In this document: piece by piece, positions 7,438-16,400 of the stretch
How the letters are laid out: every line of letters begins with the position of its first letter
Numbering within the stretch: position 1 is the first letter of the stretch
Assembly: GCA_029884335.1 (NCBI GenBank)
Contig: JAOUIA010000034.1
Location: forward strand, 1 to 40,816
Reading direction: 5' to 3'
Source of the DNA: Betaproteobacteria bacterium
GTDB taxonomy: Bacteria > Pseudomonadota > Gammaproteobacteria > Burkholderiales > Casimicrobiaceae
Length of the DNA: 40,816 nucleotides
Made by a program: the position numbers and the translations under genes
Notes under the pieces: model-generated
The model's database searches: none
Seen by the model: the letters and a program-made list of their open reading frames with translations, nothing else
Told to the model about the DNA's origin: nothing

Positions 7438-8952
7438 ATGCCGATCGACTACCTGCAGAGGATACTCAACGCGCGCGTCTACGACGTTGCGATCGAGTCG
7501 CCGCTCGAGTTCGCCCCGACCCTCTCGGCGCGCCTGGGCAACCGCGTGCTGCTCAAGCGCGAGGACCAGCAGCCGGTGTTCTCGTTCAAGCTGCGGGGCG
7601 CCTACAACAAGATGGTGCACCTGTCGCCTGCGCAGCGGGCGAAGGGCGTGATGGCGGCCTCGGCCGGCAACCACGCGCAGGGAGTGGCGCTCGCCGCGCA
7701 GAAGCTCGCCTGCGCGGCGACGATCGTCATGCCGGTCACCACGCCGCACATCAAGGTCGCCGCGGTCGAGGCGCGCGGCGCGAAGGTCGTGCTTCACGGC
7801 GACTCGTACTCCGACGCCTACGCGCACGCGCTGCGCCTGCAGCGCAAGTCCGGCGCGACGTTCGTCCACCCCTACGACGACCCCGACGTGATCGCCGGCC
7901 AGGGCACGATCGGCATGGAGATCCTGCGCCAGTGGCAGGCGCCGCTGGACGCGATCTTCGTGGCCGTCGGCGGCGGGGGGCTGATCGCCGGCATCGCGTC
8001 GTACGTGAAGCGCGTGCGGCCGGGCATCCGGGTGATCGGCGTGCAGCCGGAGGACTCCGACGCGATGGCGCAGTCGATCGCCGCCGGCCGGCGAGTGAAG
8101 CTCGCGCACGTCGGCCTGTTCGCCGACGGCGTCGCCGTCAAGCAGGTCGGACGCGAGACGTTCCGCATCGCCCGCGAGCTGGTCGACGACATCGTGCGCG
8201 TGGACACCGATGCGATCTGCGCGGCCCTCAAGGACGTGTTCGAGGACACGCGCTCGATCCTCGAGCCCGCCGGCGCGCTCTCGGTGGCCGGCGCGAAGGC
8301 GTGGGCCGAGCGCCACCGCGTCCGCGACCGCACGTGGGTGGCGATCGCCTGCGGCGCCAACATGAACTTCGACCGGCTGCGCTTCGTCGCCGAGCGCGCC
8401 GAGGTCGGCGAGCGCCGCGAGGCGATCCTCGCCGTGACGATCCCGGAACGGCCCGGCAGCTTCCGCGAGTTCATCTCGCTCGTCGGCCGCCGCTCGGTCA
8501 CCGAGTTCAACTACCGCTACGCCGACCCGCGCACGGCGCACATCTTCGTGGGGCTCGAGGTCGCCGGGCGCCACGAGACCGCGCAGCTGCTCGCCGAGCT
8601 CGGGCGCCGGCGCATCGAGGCAATCGACCTCACCGACAACGAGATGGCCAAGCTGCACGTGCGCCACCTGGTCGGCGGCCACGCGCCGGCGGCGGAGCAC
8701 GAGATCCTCTACCGATTCGAGTTCCCCGAGCGCCCCGGCGCGCTCATGAAGTTCCTGGACAGCATGAGCGCCGGCTGGAACATATCCCTGTTCCACTACC
8801 GCAACCACGGCGCCGACTACGGCCGCGTGCTCGTGGGCATGCAGGTGCCGCCCGCGGACAAGGCGGAGTTCCGCCGCTTCCTCGCGCGCCTCGGCTACGA
8901 CTACGTCGACGAGACGGGGAATCCCGCGTACCGGATGTTCCTCGGGCGCTAG
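7438..8952 (+). CDS. ilvA: Threonine ammonia-lyase, biosynthetic (threonine deaminase)
   Basis: This 504-residue PLP enzyme converts threonine to 2-oxobutanoate, the first step of isoleucine synthesis. The PLP lysine is Lys51 in FSFKLRGAYNKM. Substrate loop SAGNHAQGVAL and the phosphate-binding glycine loop VGGGGLIAG follow. The C-terminal third (about residues 330-504) contains two ACT-like regulatory modules, seen as TIPERPGSFREF and FEFPERPGALMKF. This marks the long, isoleucine-inhibited biosynthetic form rather than the short catabolic TdcB form. ATG at 7438 fits the family start (MPIDYLQRIL). A TACATT -10-like sequence at 7411-7416 lies just upstream, without a clear -35. It is followed by a long non-coding spacer and is probably monocistronic. 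Confidence 0.96.
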   Translation: MPIDYLQRILNARVYDVAIESPLEFAPTLSARLGNRVLLKREDQQPVFSFKLRGAYNKMVHLSPAQRAKGVMAASAGNHAQGVALAAQKLACAATIVMPVTTPHIKVAAVEARGAKVVLHGDSYSDAYAHALRLQRKSGATFVHPYDDPDVIAGQGTIGMEILRQWQAPLDAIFVAVGGGGLIAGIASYVKRVRPGIRVIGVQPEDSDAMAQSIAAGRRVKLAHVGLFADGVAVKQVGRETFRIARELVDDIVRVDTDAICAALKDVFEDTRSILEPAGALSVAGAKAWAERHRVRDRTWVAIACGANMNFDRLRFVAERAEVGERREAILAVTIPERPGSFREFISLVGRRSVTEFNYRYADPRTAHIFVGLEVAGRHETAQLLAELGRRRIEAIDLTDNEMAKLHVRHLVGGHAPAAEHEILYRFEFPERPGALMKFLDSMSAGWNISLFHYRNHGADYGRVLVGMQVPPADKAEFRRFLARLGYDYVDETGNPAYRMFLGR

Positions 8953-9501
8953 AACTTCGATGCAAGGGGCGTCCAGGAGCGCGGCGGATGCCGCGACCTC
9001 GACGTAGCGCCTTTTGCATCGAGCCCGGGATCACGCGAGAGCCCTCGGGGCGGCCCGTCGGGCGCTCGCGAGCAACGGCACGATGCAACCCGCGCCGTAC
9101 ACGCGTGTGCATCCCAGGTGTCGTATTGCGCCCCCTTGGCCGAGGCGAGGGGGAGAGCCTGTCCCGGCGCGCGCATCGAGGGACGCCATGCGGCACCCTC
9201 GCGGCTCATCCTGCTCCCCGCATCCCGCGGTTCGACGCACGATTCGCGCCTGACCGCCTGCCGTTCGTCGCCCTAGCGCGGCAACCCCTGCCGCGCTGCG
9301 GCAGCCGGCAGCGGGCGAAGCTGTGCAGCACCGATGGCCGGGCCGACCGCCCGCGATCCGGGCCCGGGCGGGCAAGGTTGTTGCTCTAGGAATGCTGCCC
9401 GGGCCGTGTCAGACTCGGCTCGGCAATGGAATGTGGGCTACAAGTGCCCGCGCCCTGTTGCCCTAGACGGCGACGCGTTCACCCCAAGCGAGGGACGACC
9501 G
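8953..9501. other. 549-base spacer between ilvA and pilG, no gene seen
   Basis: No reading frame here shows family signatures; the long frames are GC-driven. The first part contains an imperfect palindrome: cgatgcaaggggcg at 8958-8971 pairs with cgccttttgcatcg at 9008-9021 (two mismatches), enclosing a smaller GC-rich fold. This may serve as the ilvA transcription end. Near 9130-9155 there is a cccttggccgaggcgaggg segment that loosely resembles the repeat seen at 25343. The part before pilG has a TACAAG -10-like element at 9439-9444 but no convincing -35. The pil operon promoter probably lies in this spacer, but I cannot place it. Confidence 0.6.
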
Positions 9502-9897
9502 TTGGCGGACCATAACCCGTTGTCCGGCGTGAAGGTGATGGTGATCGACGATTCGAACACCATCCGCCGCAGCGCCGAGATCTTCCTGCTGCAGGCGGGC
9601 TGCACGGTGATCCTCGCCGAGGACGGCTTCGACGCGCTCGCGAAGATCACCGACCACCGCCCGGACCTCGTGTTCGTCGACATCATGATGCCCCGCCTCG
9701 ACGGCTACCAGACCTGCGCGCTGATCAAGAAGAACGCGAAGTTCGCGGCGACGCCGGTGGTGATGCTCTCGTCGAAGGACGGGCTGTTCGACCGCGCGCG
9801 CGGCCGCATGGTCGGCTCCGACCAGTACCTCACGAAGCCGTTCACCAAGGAGAGCCTGCTCAAGGCCGTGGCGGCGCACGTGAAGGTGGCCGCGTGA
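9502..9897 (+). CDS. pilG: Twitching-motility response regulator PilG
   Basis: This 131-residue single-domain CheY-like receiver has acidic pair Asp16-Asp17 (MVIDDSNTIRRSAEIFL), phospho-acceptor Asp60 (LVFVDIMMPRLDG) and Lys112 (YLTKPF). The IDDSNTIRRSAE sequence is typical of PilG, which receives phosphate from the ChpA/PilL kinase and promotes pilus extension and cAMP signalling in Pseudomonas. It is the first gene of pilG-pilH-pilI-pilJ-chpA. TTG at 9502 is chosen because gaggga lies 7 bases upstream and the protein then has the usual length; GTG at 9529 would leave a shorter N-terminus without a ribosome-binding site. The frame is open upstream but that part has no similarity to the family. 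Confidence 0.93.
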   Translation: MADHNPLSGVKVMVIDDSNTIRRSAEIFLLQAGCTVILAEDGFDALAKITDHRPDLVFVDIMMPRLDGYQTCALIKKNAKFAATPVVMLSSKDGLFDRARGRMVGSDQYLTKPFTKESLLKAVAAHVKVAA

Positions 9898-9943
9898 CGC
9901 GCCGCGCGGAGCCACTCGCAGCGTAACCAGGGACGACAGAGGA

Positions 9944-10309
9944 ATGGCGATCCGCAAGATCCTGATAGTGGACGACTCGCCCACCGAGCGGCACGTGCTC
10001 AACGACATGCTGACCAAGGCGGGCTACGAGGTCGTCGCGAGCGACAACGGCGAGGACGCGATCCAGAAGGCGAAGAGCGTGCGGCCGGACCTGATCCTCA
10101 TGGACGTCGTCATGCCCGGCCTCAACGGCTTCCAGGCGACGCGCGCGATCAGCCGCGATCCCGACACCCGCGCGATCCCGATCATCCTGTGCACGTCGAA
10201 GAGCCAGGAGACCGACAAGATCTGGGGCATGCGCCAGGGCGCGCGCGACTACATCGTCAAGCCGGTCCGTCGCGAGGAACTGCTCGCGAAGATCGCGTCG
10301 GCGGCGTAG
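9944..10309 (+). CDS. pilH: Twitching-motility response regulator PilH
   Basis: This 121-residue CheY-like receiver has an acidic pair in [14 protein letters not shown], phospho-acceptor Asp54 ([15 protein letters not shown]) and Lys106 (YIVKPV). [14 protein letters not shown] is the recognisable PilH N-terminus. In Pseudomonas PilH counteracts PilG, acting on pilus retraction or draining phosphate from the kinase. The ATG at 9944 is preceded by an agagg ribosome-binding site. It sits 46 bases after pilG and 20 bases before pilI, within one operon. No output domain is present, so it must act by protein contact. Confidence 0.93.
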   Translation: MAIRKILIVDDSPTERHVLNDMLTKAGYEVVASDNGEDAIQKAKSVRPDLILMDVVMPGLNGFQATRAISRDPDTRAIPIILCTSKSQETDKIWGMRQGARDYIVKPVRREELLAKIASAA

Positions 10310-10329
10310 CGGGACCGGCGGAGACGACG

Positions 10330-10851
10330 ATGGCACGCGCCGCGCGGATGGACCTGCGCACGTTCCAGCAGGAGCTGGCGACCCGGCTCGCGGCCAAGAC
10401 GGCTGCCCAGGTCGAGAGCTCGCGGCTCGGGCTCGCCTGCGCCGGCGAGCAGTGGCTGGTGCGCCTGGCCGACGCCGGCGAGGTGATCGCGATGCCGACG
10501 CTGGCCGACGTCCCGCTGACGAAGCCGTGGTTCCTCGGCATGACCAACATCCGCGGCAACCTGTATTCGGTGGTCGACTTCGCCGGATTCCTGGGCCGCG
10601 GCAACGTTGCGCCCGCCTCGCAGAACCGCCTCCTGCTGTTCGGCCCGCGCGCCGGCGATCTGCGCGTGGGCATCGTCGTCAGCCGCGTGCTCGGCCTGCG
10701 CAACCTCGCGGAGCTCGCTCCGGCCGCCGCCGACCCTGCGGCTCCTGCCTGGTACGCGCAGCGCTGGATCGACGCGTCCGGCGGCGCGTGGCAGGAGATC
10801 GACCTCGCGCGGCTCGCCCGCGATCCCGCATTCCTGCAGGTCGGCGCGTAG
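10330..10851 (+). CDS. pilI: CheW-like adaptor PilI of the type IV pilus chemosensory system
   Basis: This 173-residue CheW-domain protein links the receptor PilJ to the ChpA kinase. The CheW core runs from about residue 35 to 150. It includes [19 protein letters not shown] and [17 protein letters not shown], the Asn-x-Arg-Gly turn that contacts receptor tips, and then [22 protein letters not shown] (here abbreviated at each end). It is cytosolic. The ATG at 10330 follows pilH by 20 bases. Position between pilH and pilJ and the N-terminal [13 protein letters not shown] segment identify it as PilI rather than a flagellar CheW. Confidence 0.92.
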   Translation: MARAARMDLRTFQQELATRLAAKTAAQVESSRLGLACAGEQWLVRLADAGEVIAMPTLADVPLTKPWFLGMTNIRGNLYSVVDFAGFLGRGNVAPASQNRLLLFGPRAGDLRVGIVVSRVLGLRNLAELAPAAADPAAPAWYAQRWIDASGGAWQEIDLARLARDPAFLQVGA

Positions 10852-10898
10852 CCGGACCGCGAAGAGAAGTAGCGAAGCACTCTGGAGGCACCATCACC

Positions 10899-13109
10899 AT
10901 GGCCCTGAAGATGCCCAAGCTGTTCGGCGAGTCGAAGGCGAACCTCGCCGCGGCCGAAGCCGAGCTCGACATGCCCACCACGCAGGTCCGCATGGGCGGC
11001 GCGAACCCCGAGGGCTATGACCCGCTCGCGACCGTCTCCGTCATGGAGCAGCTGCGCGCCGCGACGGCGAAGGCGGTCACCCCGTGGAAGCTGCCCGTCA
11101 TCGGCGCCATGCCGGTGGCCAAGCAGCTGCAGGTGCTCGGCACGATGTTCTTCGCGTTCCTGGTCCTCGCGCTGGTGATGATCGGGCTCGACAACCGCGC
11201 GGCATCGCACGGCGCGGCGGCCACCGCGACGGCGACCGAGATGCAGATGCTCTCGCAGCGGCTCGCGCGCGGCTCCGCGCTCGCCGCGCAGGGCCAGGCT
11301 GCCGCGTTCCCCGCGGTCCGGGACAGCCGCGCCCGCTTCGCGGCGAACCTCGAGGCGCTGCTCAACGGCGGCGAGGTGCGCGGCAAGTCGCTTGACGTCG
11401 CGCAGGACCCCCGGGTCGTCGAGCAGCTCGGGCGCATCCGCGACCGCTGGAAGAAGGTCGACGAGGCGGCGGGACGGCTCTCCGACAACGAGCAGAGCCT
11501 CACGACGCTGGCGAAGGGCCTCGACGGCATCAACCAGGGCAACAACACGATCCTGGAGCTCTCGCAGCAGGCGGCGCAGCAGATCGGCCAGGGCGGCGGC
11601 ACGCTGCGCGACCTCGACTTCGCGAACCAGCTCGCCGTCCTCTCGCAGCGCATCGCGAAGAACGCCAACGCGCTGGCCTCCGGCGAGCAGATCGACCCCG
11701 AGGTCGCGTTCCTGCTCGGCAAGGACACCGGCACGTTCCGCGACGTCCTCAACGGCCTGCTCAAGGGCAGCGACACGATGCGCATCGCCGCGGTGCGCAA
11801 CGAGGAGGCGCGCGCCACGCTCAACGACCTCGCCAAGCGCTTCGCCGGCTACGAGCAGGGCGTGAACGCGATCCTCACGAACATGCAGCGCCTGACCGTC
11901 GCCAAGCAGAGCGCGCGCGACATCAACGCGGAGTCCGAGGCGCTCCTCAAGGACACCACGGAGCTCTCCGCCTCGTTCGAGGGCGGCGGCATCGAGCGCG
12001 CGCTCACGTTCTGGCTGGCGATCATCTTCGGCGTCCTCGCGCTGCTCGCGCTGGTCCTCGTCGGCAAGGTCTACCTCGACGACTCGCACGCGCGGGCGTC
12101 CGAGAGCGAGCAGGAGAACAAGCGCAACCAGGAGGCCATTCTCCGGCTGCTGAACGAGATGGGCAACCTCGCCGACGGCGACCTCACGGTGCAGGCTTCC
12201 GTGACCGAGGACGTGACGGGCGCGATCGCCGACTCGATCAACTTCACCATCGAGGAGCTGCGCACGCTGGTGCGCGGCATCAACTCGGCGACCGACCAGG
12301 TGACCAAGGCCACGCAGGAGACGCAGTCGATCTCCAACCGCCTGTTCGAGGCCTCGCAGCGGCAGAACCGGGAGATCCAGCAGGCCTCGGCGGCGGTGCT
12401 GCAGATGGCCGGCTCGATCAACGAGGTCGCGCAGACCGCCTCCCAGTCGGCGCGCGTGGCGCAGGTCTCGCTGTCCGCCGCCGAGAAGGGCGGGCAGGCC
12501 GTGCGCAACCAGATCGACGGCATGAACGAGATCCGCGGCCAGATCCAGGAGACGTCGAAGCGGATCAAGCGCCTCGGCGAGTCCTCGCTGGAGATCGGCG
12601 AGATCGTGGAGCTCATCTCGGACATCACCGAGCAGACGAACGTGCTCGCGCTCAACGCCGCCATCCAGGCCGCGTCGGCCGGCGAGGCCGGCCGCGGGTT
12701 CACCGTCGTGGCCGAGGAAGTGCAGCGGCTGGCGGAGCGCTCGGCGGAGGCGACCAAGCAGATCGACGCGATCGTGAAGACCATTCAGGCCGACACGCAG
12801 GACGCGGTGGCGGCCATGGAGAAGTCGACCGTCGGCGTGGTCGAGGGGACGAAGCTCTCCGACGCGGCGGGCCAGGCGCTCTCGGAGATCCAGAAGGTCT
12901 CGCGCGACCTCGCGGAGCTGATCGGGCGGATCTCCACGCAGACGCAGATGCAGTCGACGTCGGTGACCGAGGTGACCAAGGGCATGCAGGGCATCCTGCG
13001 CATCACCGAGGAGACGACCGAGTCGACCAAGCAGACGAACGTGTCGATCGGCCAGCTCACCCGGCTGGCGGCGGAGCTGCGCTCGTCCGTGGCGGGGTTC
13101 AAGGTATGA
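10899..13109 (+). CDS. pilJ: Methyl-accepting chemotaxis protein PilJ
   Basis: This 736-residue inner-membrane receptor feeds the Pil-Chp pathway. Transmembrane helix 1 is at about residues 80-97 ([18 protein letters not shown]) and helix 2 at about 367-389. Between them are two PilJ-type sensor modules, each with an MQxLSQR(L/I)A(K/R) helix: [11 protein letters not shown] and [12 protein letters not shown]. After a HAMP segment ([10 protein letters not shown]) comes the signalling domain, whose tip [19 protein letters not shown] lies near residues 582-600. A cytosolic N-terminal stretch of nearly 80 residues precedes helix 1 and contains [18 protein letters not shown], the usual PilJ lead-in, plus an extra acidic segment. 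ATG at 10899 has an excellent ctggagg ribosome-binding site. The stop is followed at once by a tandem repeat. Confidence 0.95.
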   Translation: MALKMPKLFGESKANLAAAEAELDMPTTQVRMGGANPEGYDPLATVSVMEQLRAATAKAVTPWKLPVIGAMPVAKQLQVLGTMFFAFLVLALVMIGLDNRAASHGAAATATATEMQMLSQRLARGSALAAQGQAAAFPAVRDSRARFAANLEALLNGGEVRGKSLDVAQDPRVVEQLGRIRDRWKKVDEAAGRLSDNEQSLTTLAKGLDGINQGNNTILELSQQAAQQIGQGGGTLRDLDFANQLAVLSQRIAKNANALASGEQIDPEVAFLLGKDTGTFRDVLNGLLKGSDTMRIAAVRNEEARATLNDLAKRFAGYEQGVNAILTNMQRLTVAKQSARDINAESEALLKDTTELSASFEGGGIERALTFWLAIIFGVLALLALVLVGKVYLDDSHARASESEQENKRNQEAILRLLNEMGNLADGDLTVQASVTEDVTGAIADSINFTIEELRTLVRGINSATDQVTKATQETQSISNRLFEASQRQNREIQQASAAVLQMAGSINEVAQTASQSARVAQVSLSAAEKGGQAVRNQIDGMNEIRGQIQETSKRIKRLGESSLEIGEIVELISDITEQTNVLALNAAIQAASAGEAGRGFTVVAEEVQRLAERSAEATKQIDAIVKTIQADTQDAVAAMEKSTVGVVEGTKLSDAAGQALSEIQKVSRDLAELIGRISTQTQMQSTSVTEVTKGMQGILRITEETTESTKQTNVSIGQLTRLAAELRSSVAGFKV

Positions 13110-13437
13110 CGCGCGGACGGGGAAGCAGGGGCCCCGCGGCTTGCCGCGGGGATGCGACCCGAAGCGCGGCAGGGCGGCCGACGACGCAGGGGCATGCATG
13201 ACGAAGTGCGCGGCGGAGGTCGCGGACGCGCGGGCGGGGAAGCAGGGGCCCCGCGGCTTGCCGCGGGGATGCAACCCGAAGCGCGGCAGGACGGCCGACG
13301 ACGTGACGCCGCGTATTGCGTGGACCGAGCGTGGAAGGCCGCAGCGGAAGCTGAGTTGGCAACCCGCCGACGGGCGGCCGGATCGATGGATCGCTTCTTG
13401 CGCCTGAATTAGCCGAACACCTTCCGGGAACATCTCC
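13110..13437. other. 328-base pilJ-chpA spacer, largely tandem repeat
   Basis: No credible gene is seen. The first 194 bases hold two copies of a 74-base unit (separate entry). Short reading frames on both strands repeat because the DNA repeats, for example HPRGKPRGPCFP twice on the minus strand, and have no support as proteins. The last 130 bases lead into the chpA start with a weak cgggaa ribosome-binding site at about 13425-13430. Confidence 0.7.
13113..13303. repeat. Two-copy tandem repeat, 74-base units with 117-base period
   Basis: Copies at 13113-13186 and 13230-13303 differ at only a handful of positions. Each holds the perfect hairpin ccccgcggcttgccgcgggg (8-base stem, CTTG loop) and then cccgaagcgcggcag and cggccgacgacg. 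The 43-base remainder of each period is more diverged. The layout (aggggccccg, hairpin, cggggat, aagcg, gccgacg, variable part, gaggc-like end) parallels the 119-base-period repeat at 26439-26685. I take the two loci to be one dispersed family. Confidence 0.85.
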
Positions 13438-16400
13438 GTGTCCACCGAACCGGCAACCGACTTCGATCTCGGCCCCCTCTCCTGGGTTCAGGCGGAGATC
13501 GACCAGGCGCTCGGACGTGCGCTCGAGACGCTGGCCACGTTCAAGGCGAAGCCGGACGACGCGGGCACGCTCAAGCACGCCCGCGCGCACGTGCACCAGG
13601 CGGCGGGCGCGATCCAGATGGTGGGCCTCGACGCCGTCGTCGCGTACACCGACGAGGTCGAGCGCCAGCTCGCGCGGCTGGGCGAGCTGCCGGCGAAGGC
13701 GGTGGGGGACGGCGTGGACCTCGTCGACCGCGCGCTGCAGAAGCTGCGCATCTTCCTGGCCGAGCTGGTCAACGGCACGCCGCCGGTGCCGCTGCGCCTC
13801 TACCCCGAGTACGAGGCGATGCAGCTTGCGCGGGGCGCGCGCGCCGCCGCGCCGACCGACCTCTTCTATCCCGACCTGTCCGTGCGGGCTCCGCGCGTGC
13901 CGCTGCGCGAGGCCGCCCCCCCGCAGAAGCTCGCCTCGCAGCTGATCAAGCAGCGGCGGGCCTACCAGCACGGCCTGCTCGCCTGGCTGCGCGGCGACGC
14001 CGAAGGCGCGCGGGAAGGCGCGCGCAGGATGCGCGACGCGATCAGCGGCATCGAGGACCTGTCGTCGCAGCCGGGCCTGCGCGCGTTCTGGTGGACGGCC
14101 GGCGCGCTGTTCGAGGCCATAGCCGAGCAGGGCGTCGAGGCGGGCTTCGGGCTGAAGCAGCTCGCCGCGCGCGTCGACCTGCAGATCCGTCGCGTCGCCG
14201 AGGGCGGCTCGAAGGTCGCCGACCGCATGCGCCGCGAGGTGCTCTACTACGTCGCCATCAGCGCGCCGGTCGCCCCGCAGGTGAGCGCCGTGCAGAAGGC
14301 GTTCGGGCTCGCCGGCCTGATCCCGACGGCGGAGACGATCGGCACCGACGTCGTCCGCCTGCAGCCGCTGATCCGCGAGGCGCGCGAGCAGCTCGCCGGC
14401 GCGAAGGACACCTGGCTCAAGTTCGCCTCGGGCCGTGCGGAGAACCTGCCCAAGCTCAAGCAGACGCTCACGTCGGTCCACTCGAAGGCCGCGCAGATGA
14501 AGCAGGGCGCGCTGATGAAGCTGACCGCGGCGCTCGTCGAGCGGCTGGACAAGATGCCGGGCAGCGGCGTCTCCGAGCCGGTGGCGATGGAATACGCGAC
14601 GGGCCTGCTGCTGGCCGAGAGCGCGTTCGAGAACTACGCGAACCTGACCTCCGACTTCCCGCAGCAGGTCGACGCGCTGGTGGCGCGCCTCGACGCTGCG
14701 CGCGCCGGGCGCACGCCGCCGGGCGCCGGCGCGCCGGCGCTCGACGAGATGAGCCGACGCGCCCAGGAGCGCGTGCTGATCGCCCAGGTCGGCCGCGAGA
14801 TCCAGGCCAACCTGCGCCACATGGAGCAGGTGCTCGACGCGTTCTTCCGCGACCACGGCAAGCGCGGCGAGCTCGCCTCGCTGGCGAAGGACAGCGCGCA
14901 GATCCGCGGCGCGCTGCGCATGCTCGGCCTCGAAGACGCCGAGAAGCTGCTCGCGCTCTGCCAGGAGCAGATCGAGTCCTACGCCGATCCCGAGGCGAAC
15001 GTCGACGACGAGGACCTCGAGCTGCTCGCCGAGTCGCTCTCCGGGCTAGGGTTCTACGTCGAGGCGGTCGAGCAGCAGCGCCCGGACCGCGAACGCCTGA
15101 TCGCGCCGCTGATCGCGCGCCGGCTGGGCGAGCCGGCGGCGCCGGCGCCGCAGGCGCGCGACTCCGTCGAGGAAGCGGTCGCCGAGCTGCGCGCCCAGCT
15201 GCCGGAGCTCGTCGACGAGATGCACGCCGGCCACGCCGACGAGGCGATGCGCGCGTCGCTGCGCCGCAAGCTCGCGAGCCTGCGCGACGACGCCGAGCTG
15301 ATCGGCGACGCCGAACTCGCCGGTCAGGCCGAGAGCGCGCTGCGGGAGTTCGACGCCGGCGGCAAGGCCGCGCTGGCCGCGGCCGTCGAGGCGATCGCCG
15401 AGACGAGCGCGCCGGCGCCCGAGCTGTCGGAGGAGACGCAGCGCCTGCTCGAGGTCGACGCGCACGGCCTCGACACCGAGCTGCTGGACATCTACCTCAC
15501 CGAGGCGGGCGAGGTGATCGACGCGATCCGCGGCAACGCGCGCTCGCTCGATGCCAACCCCGGCGATCGCGACGCGCTGGCGAACGTGCGCCGCGGCTTC
15601 CACACGCTCAAGGGCTCCGGCCGCATGGTCGGGCTCGCGGAACTGGGCGAGTTTGCCTGGCACGCGGAGAAGATCCACAACCGCCTGCTCGAGGAGCAGC
15701 GCCCGGTGACCGCGGCGGTGCTGCGAATGATCGACGTCGCCGCTTCGTCGTTCGGCGAGTGGGTCGACGCGCTGCGCGAGCACAGGCGAGTGACTCCCGA
15801 CCCGCGCGCGCTGCACGACGCGATCCGCGCGGTGGAGGCGGAGCTGCCGGGGAACGACTCCGTGCTGCCGTCCCCGCCCTCGCCGAAGATCCTCACGCAG
15901 GTTGCACCGCCCGTCGCCGACGACGTGGCCGGCCCCGCCGCCAACGAGCCGGTCGACCTGGGCCCGTTCGCCGAGCCGGGGCAGACGCGCGTCGAGTACG
16001 AGGCGCTGCCCTCGGTCGAGCATGCTGCGCCGCGCGCCGACGAGGACGAGTACGCCTTCGCGGAGCTCGGCGCAGGAGACGAGCCCGCCGGCGTGGAAGT
16101 CGAAGTCGTCGACGCCGGGCTCCAGGAACAGGAATTGCCGCTGCGCGAACGCGCGCCGCTCGATGCCGACGCAGACTTCGCCGGCGACGACGAGGCGCGC
16201 GCCGACGTGGCGGCCGGCTTCGAGGTCGACGAGCTGCCGGCGCTGCACGCGACCGCGCCGCTCGCGCCGCAGCTCAAGCTCGTCGCCGACAATGCCCGGC
16301 CGCTCGTGCCGACGCCCCCGGTCGGTCCGCCGGTGTTCATCGTGGCGTCCGCCGAGGAGCCGGAGGGAGAAGAGGCTGCGGCGGATGCGACGGCAGAGGC

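Noticed and set aside
9334-9501. In-frame upstream extension of pilG (56 residues).
   Set aside because: The extension has no resemblance to receiver domains, and a ribosome-binding site sits before the TTG at 9502, which gives the usual PilG length.
13113-13303. CRISPR array.
   Set aside because: Only two copies, repeat length 74 bases with a 43-base interval, and no cas genes nearby.
13141-13412. Short repeated reading frames in the pilJ-chpA spacer (both strands) as possible small repeat proteins.
   Set aside because: The protein repeat simply mirrors the 117-base DNA repeat, no start signal is present, and the hairpin structure explains conservation better.
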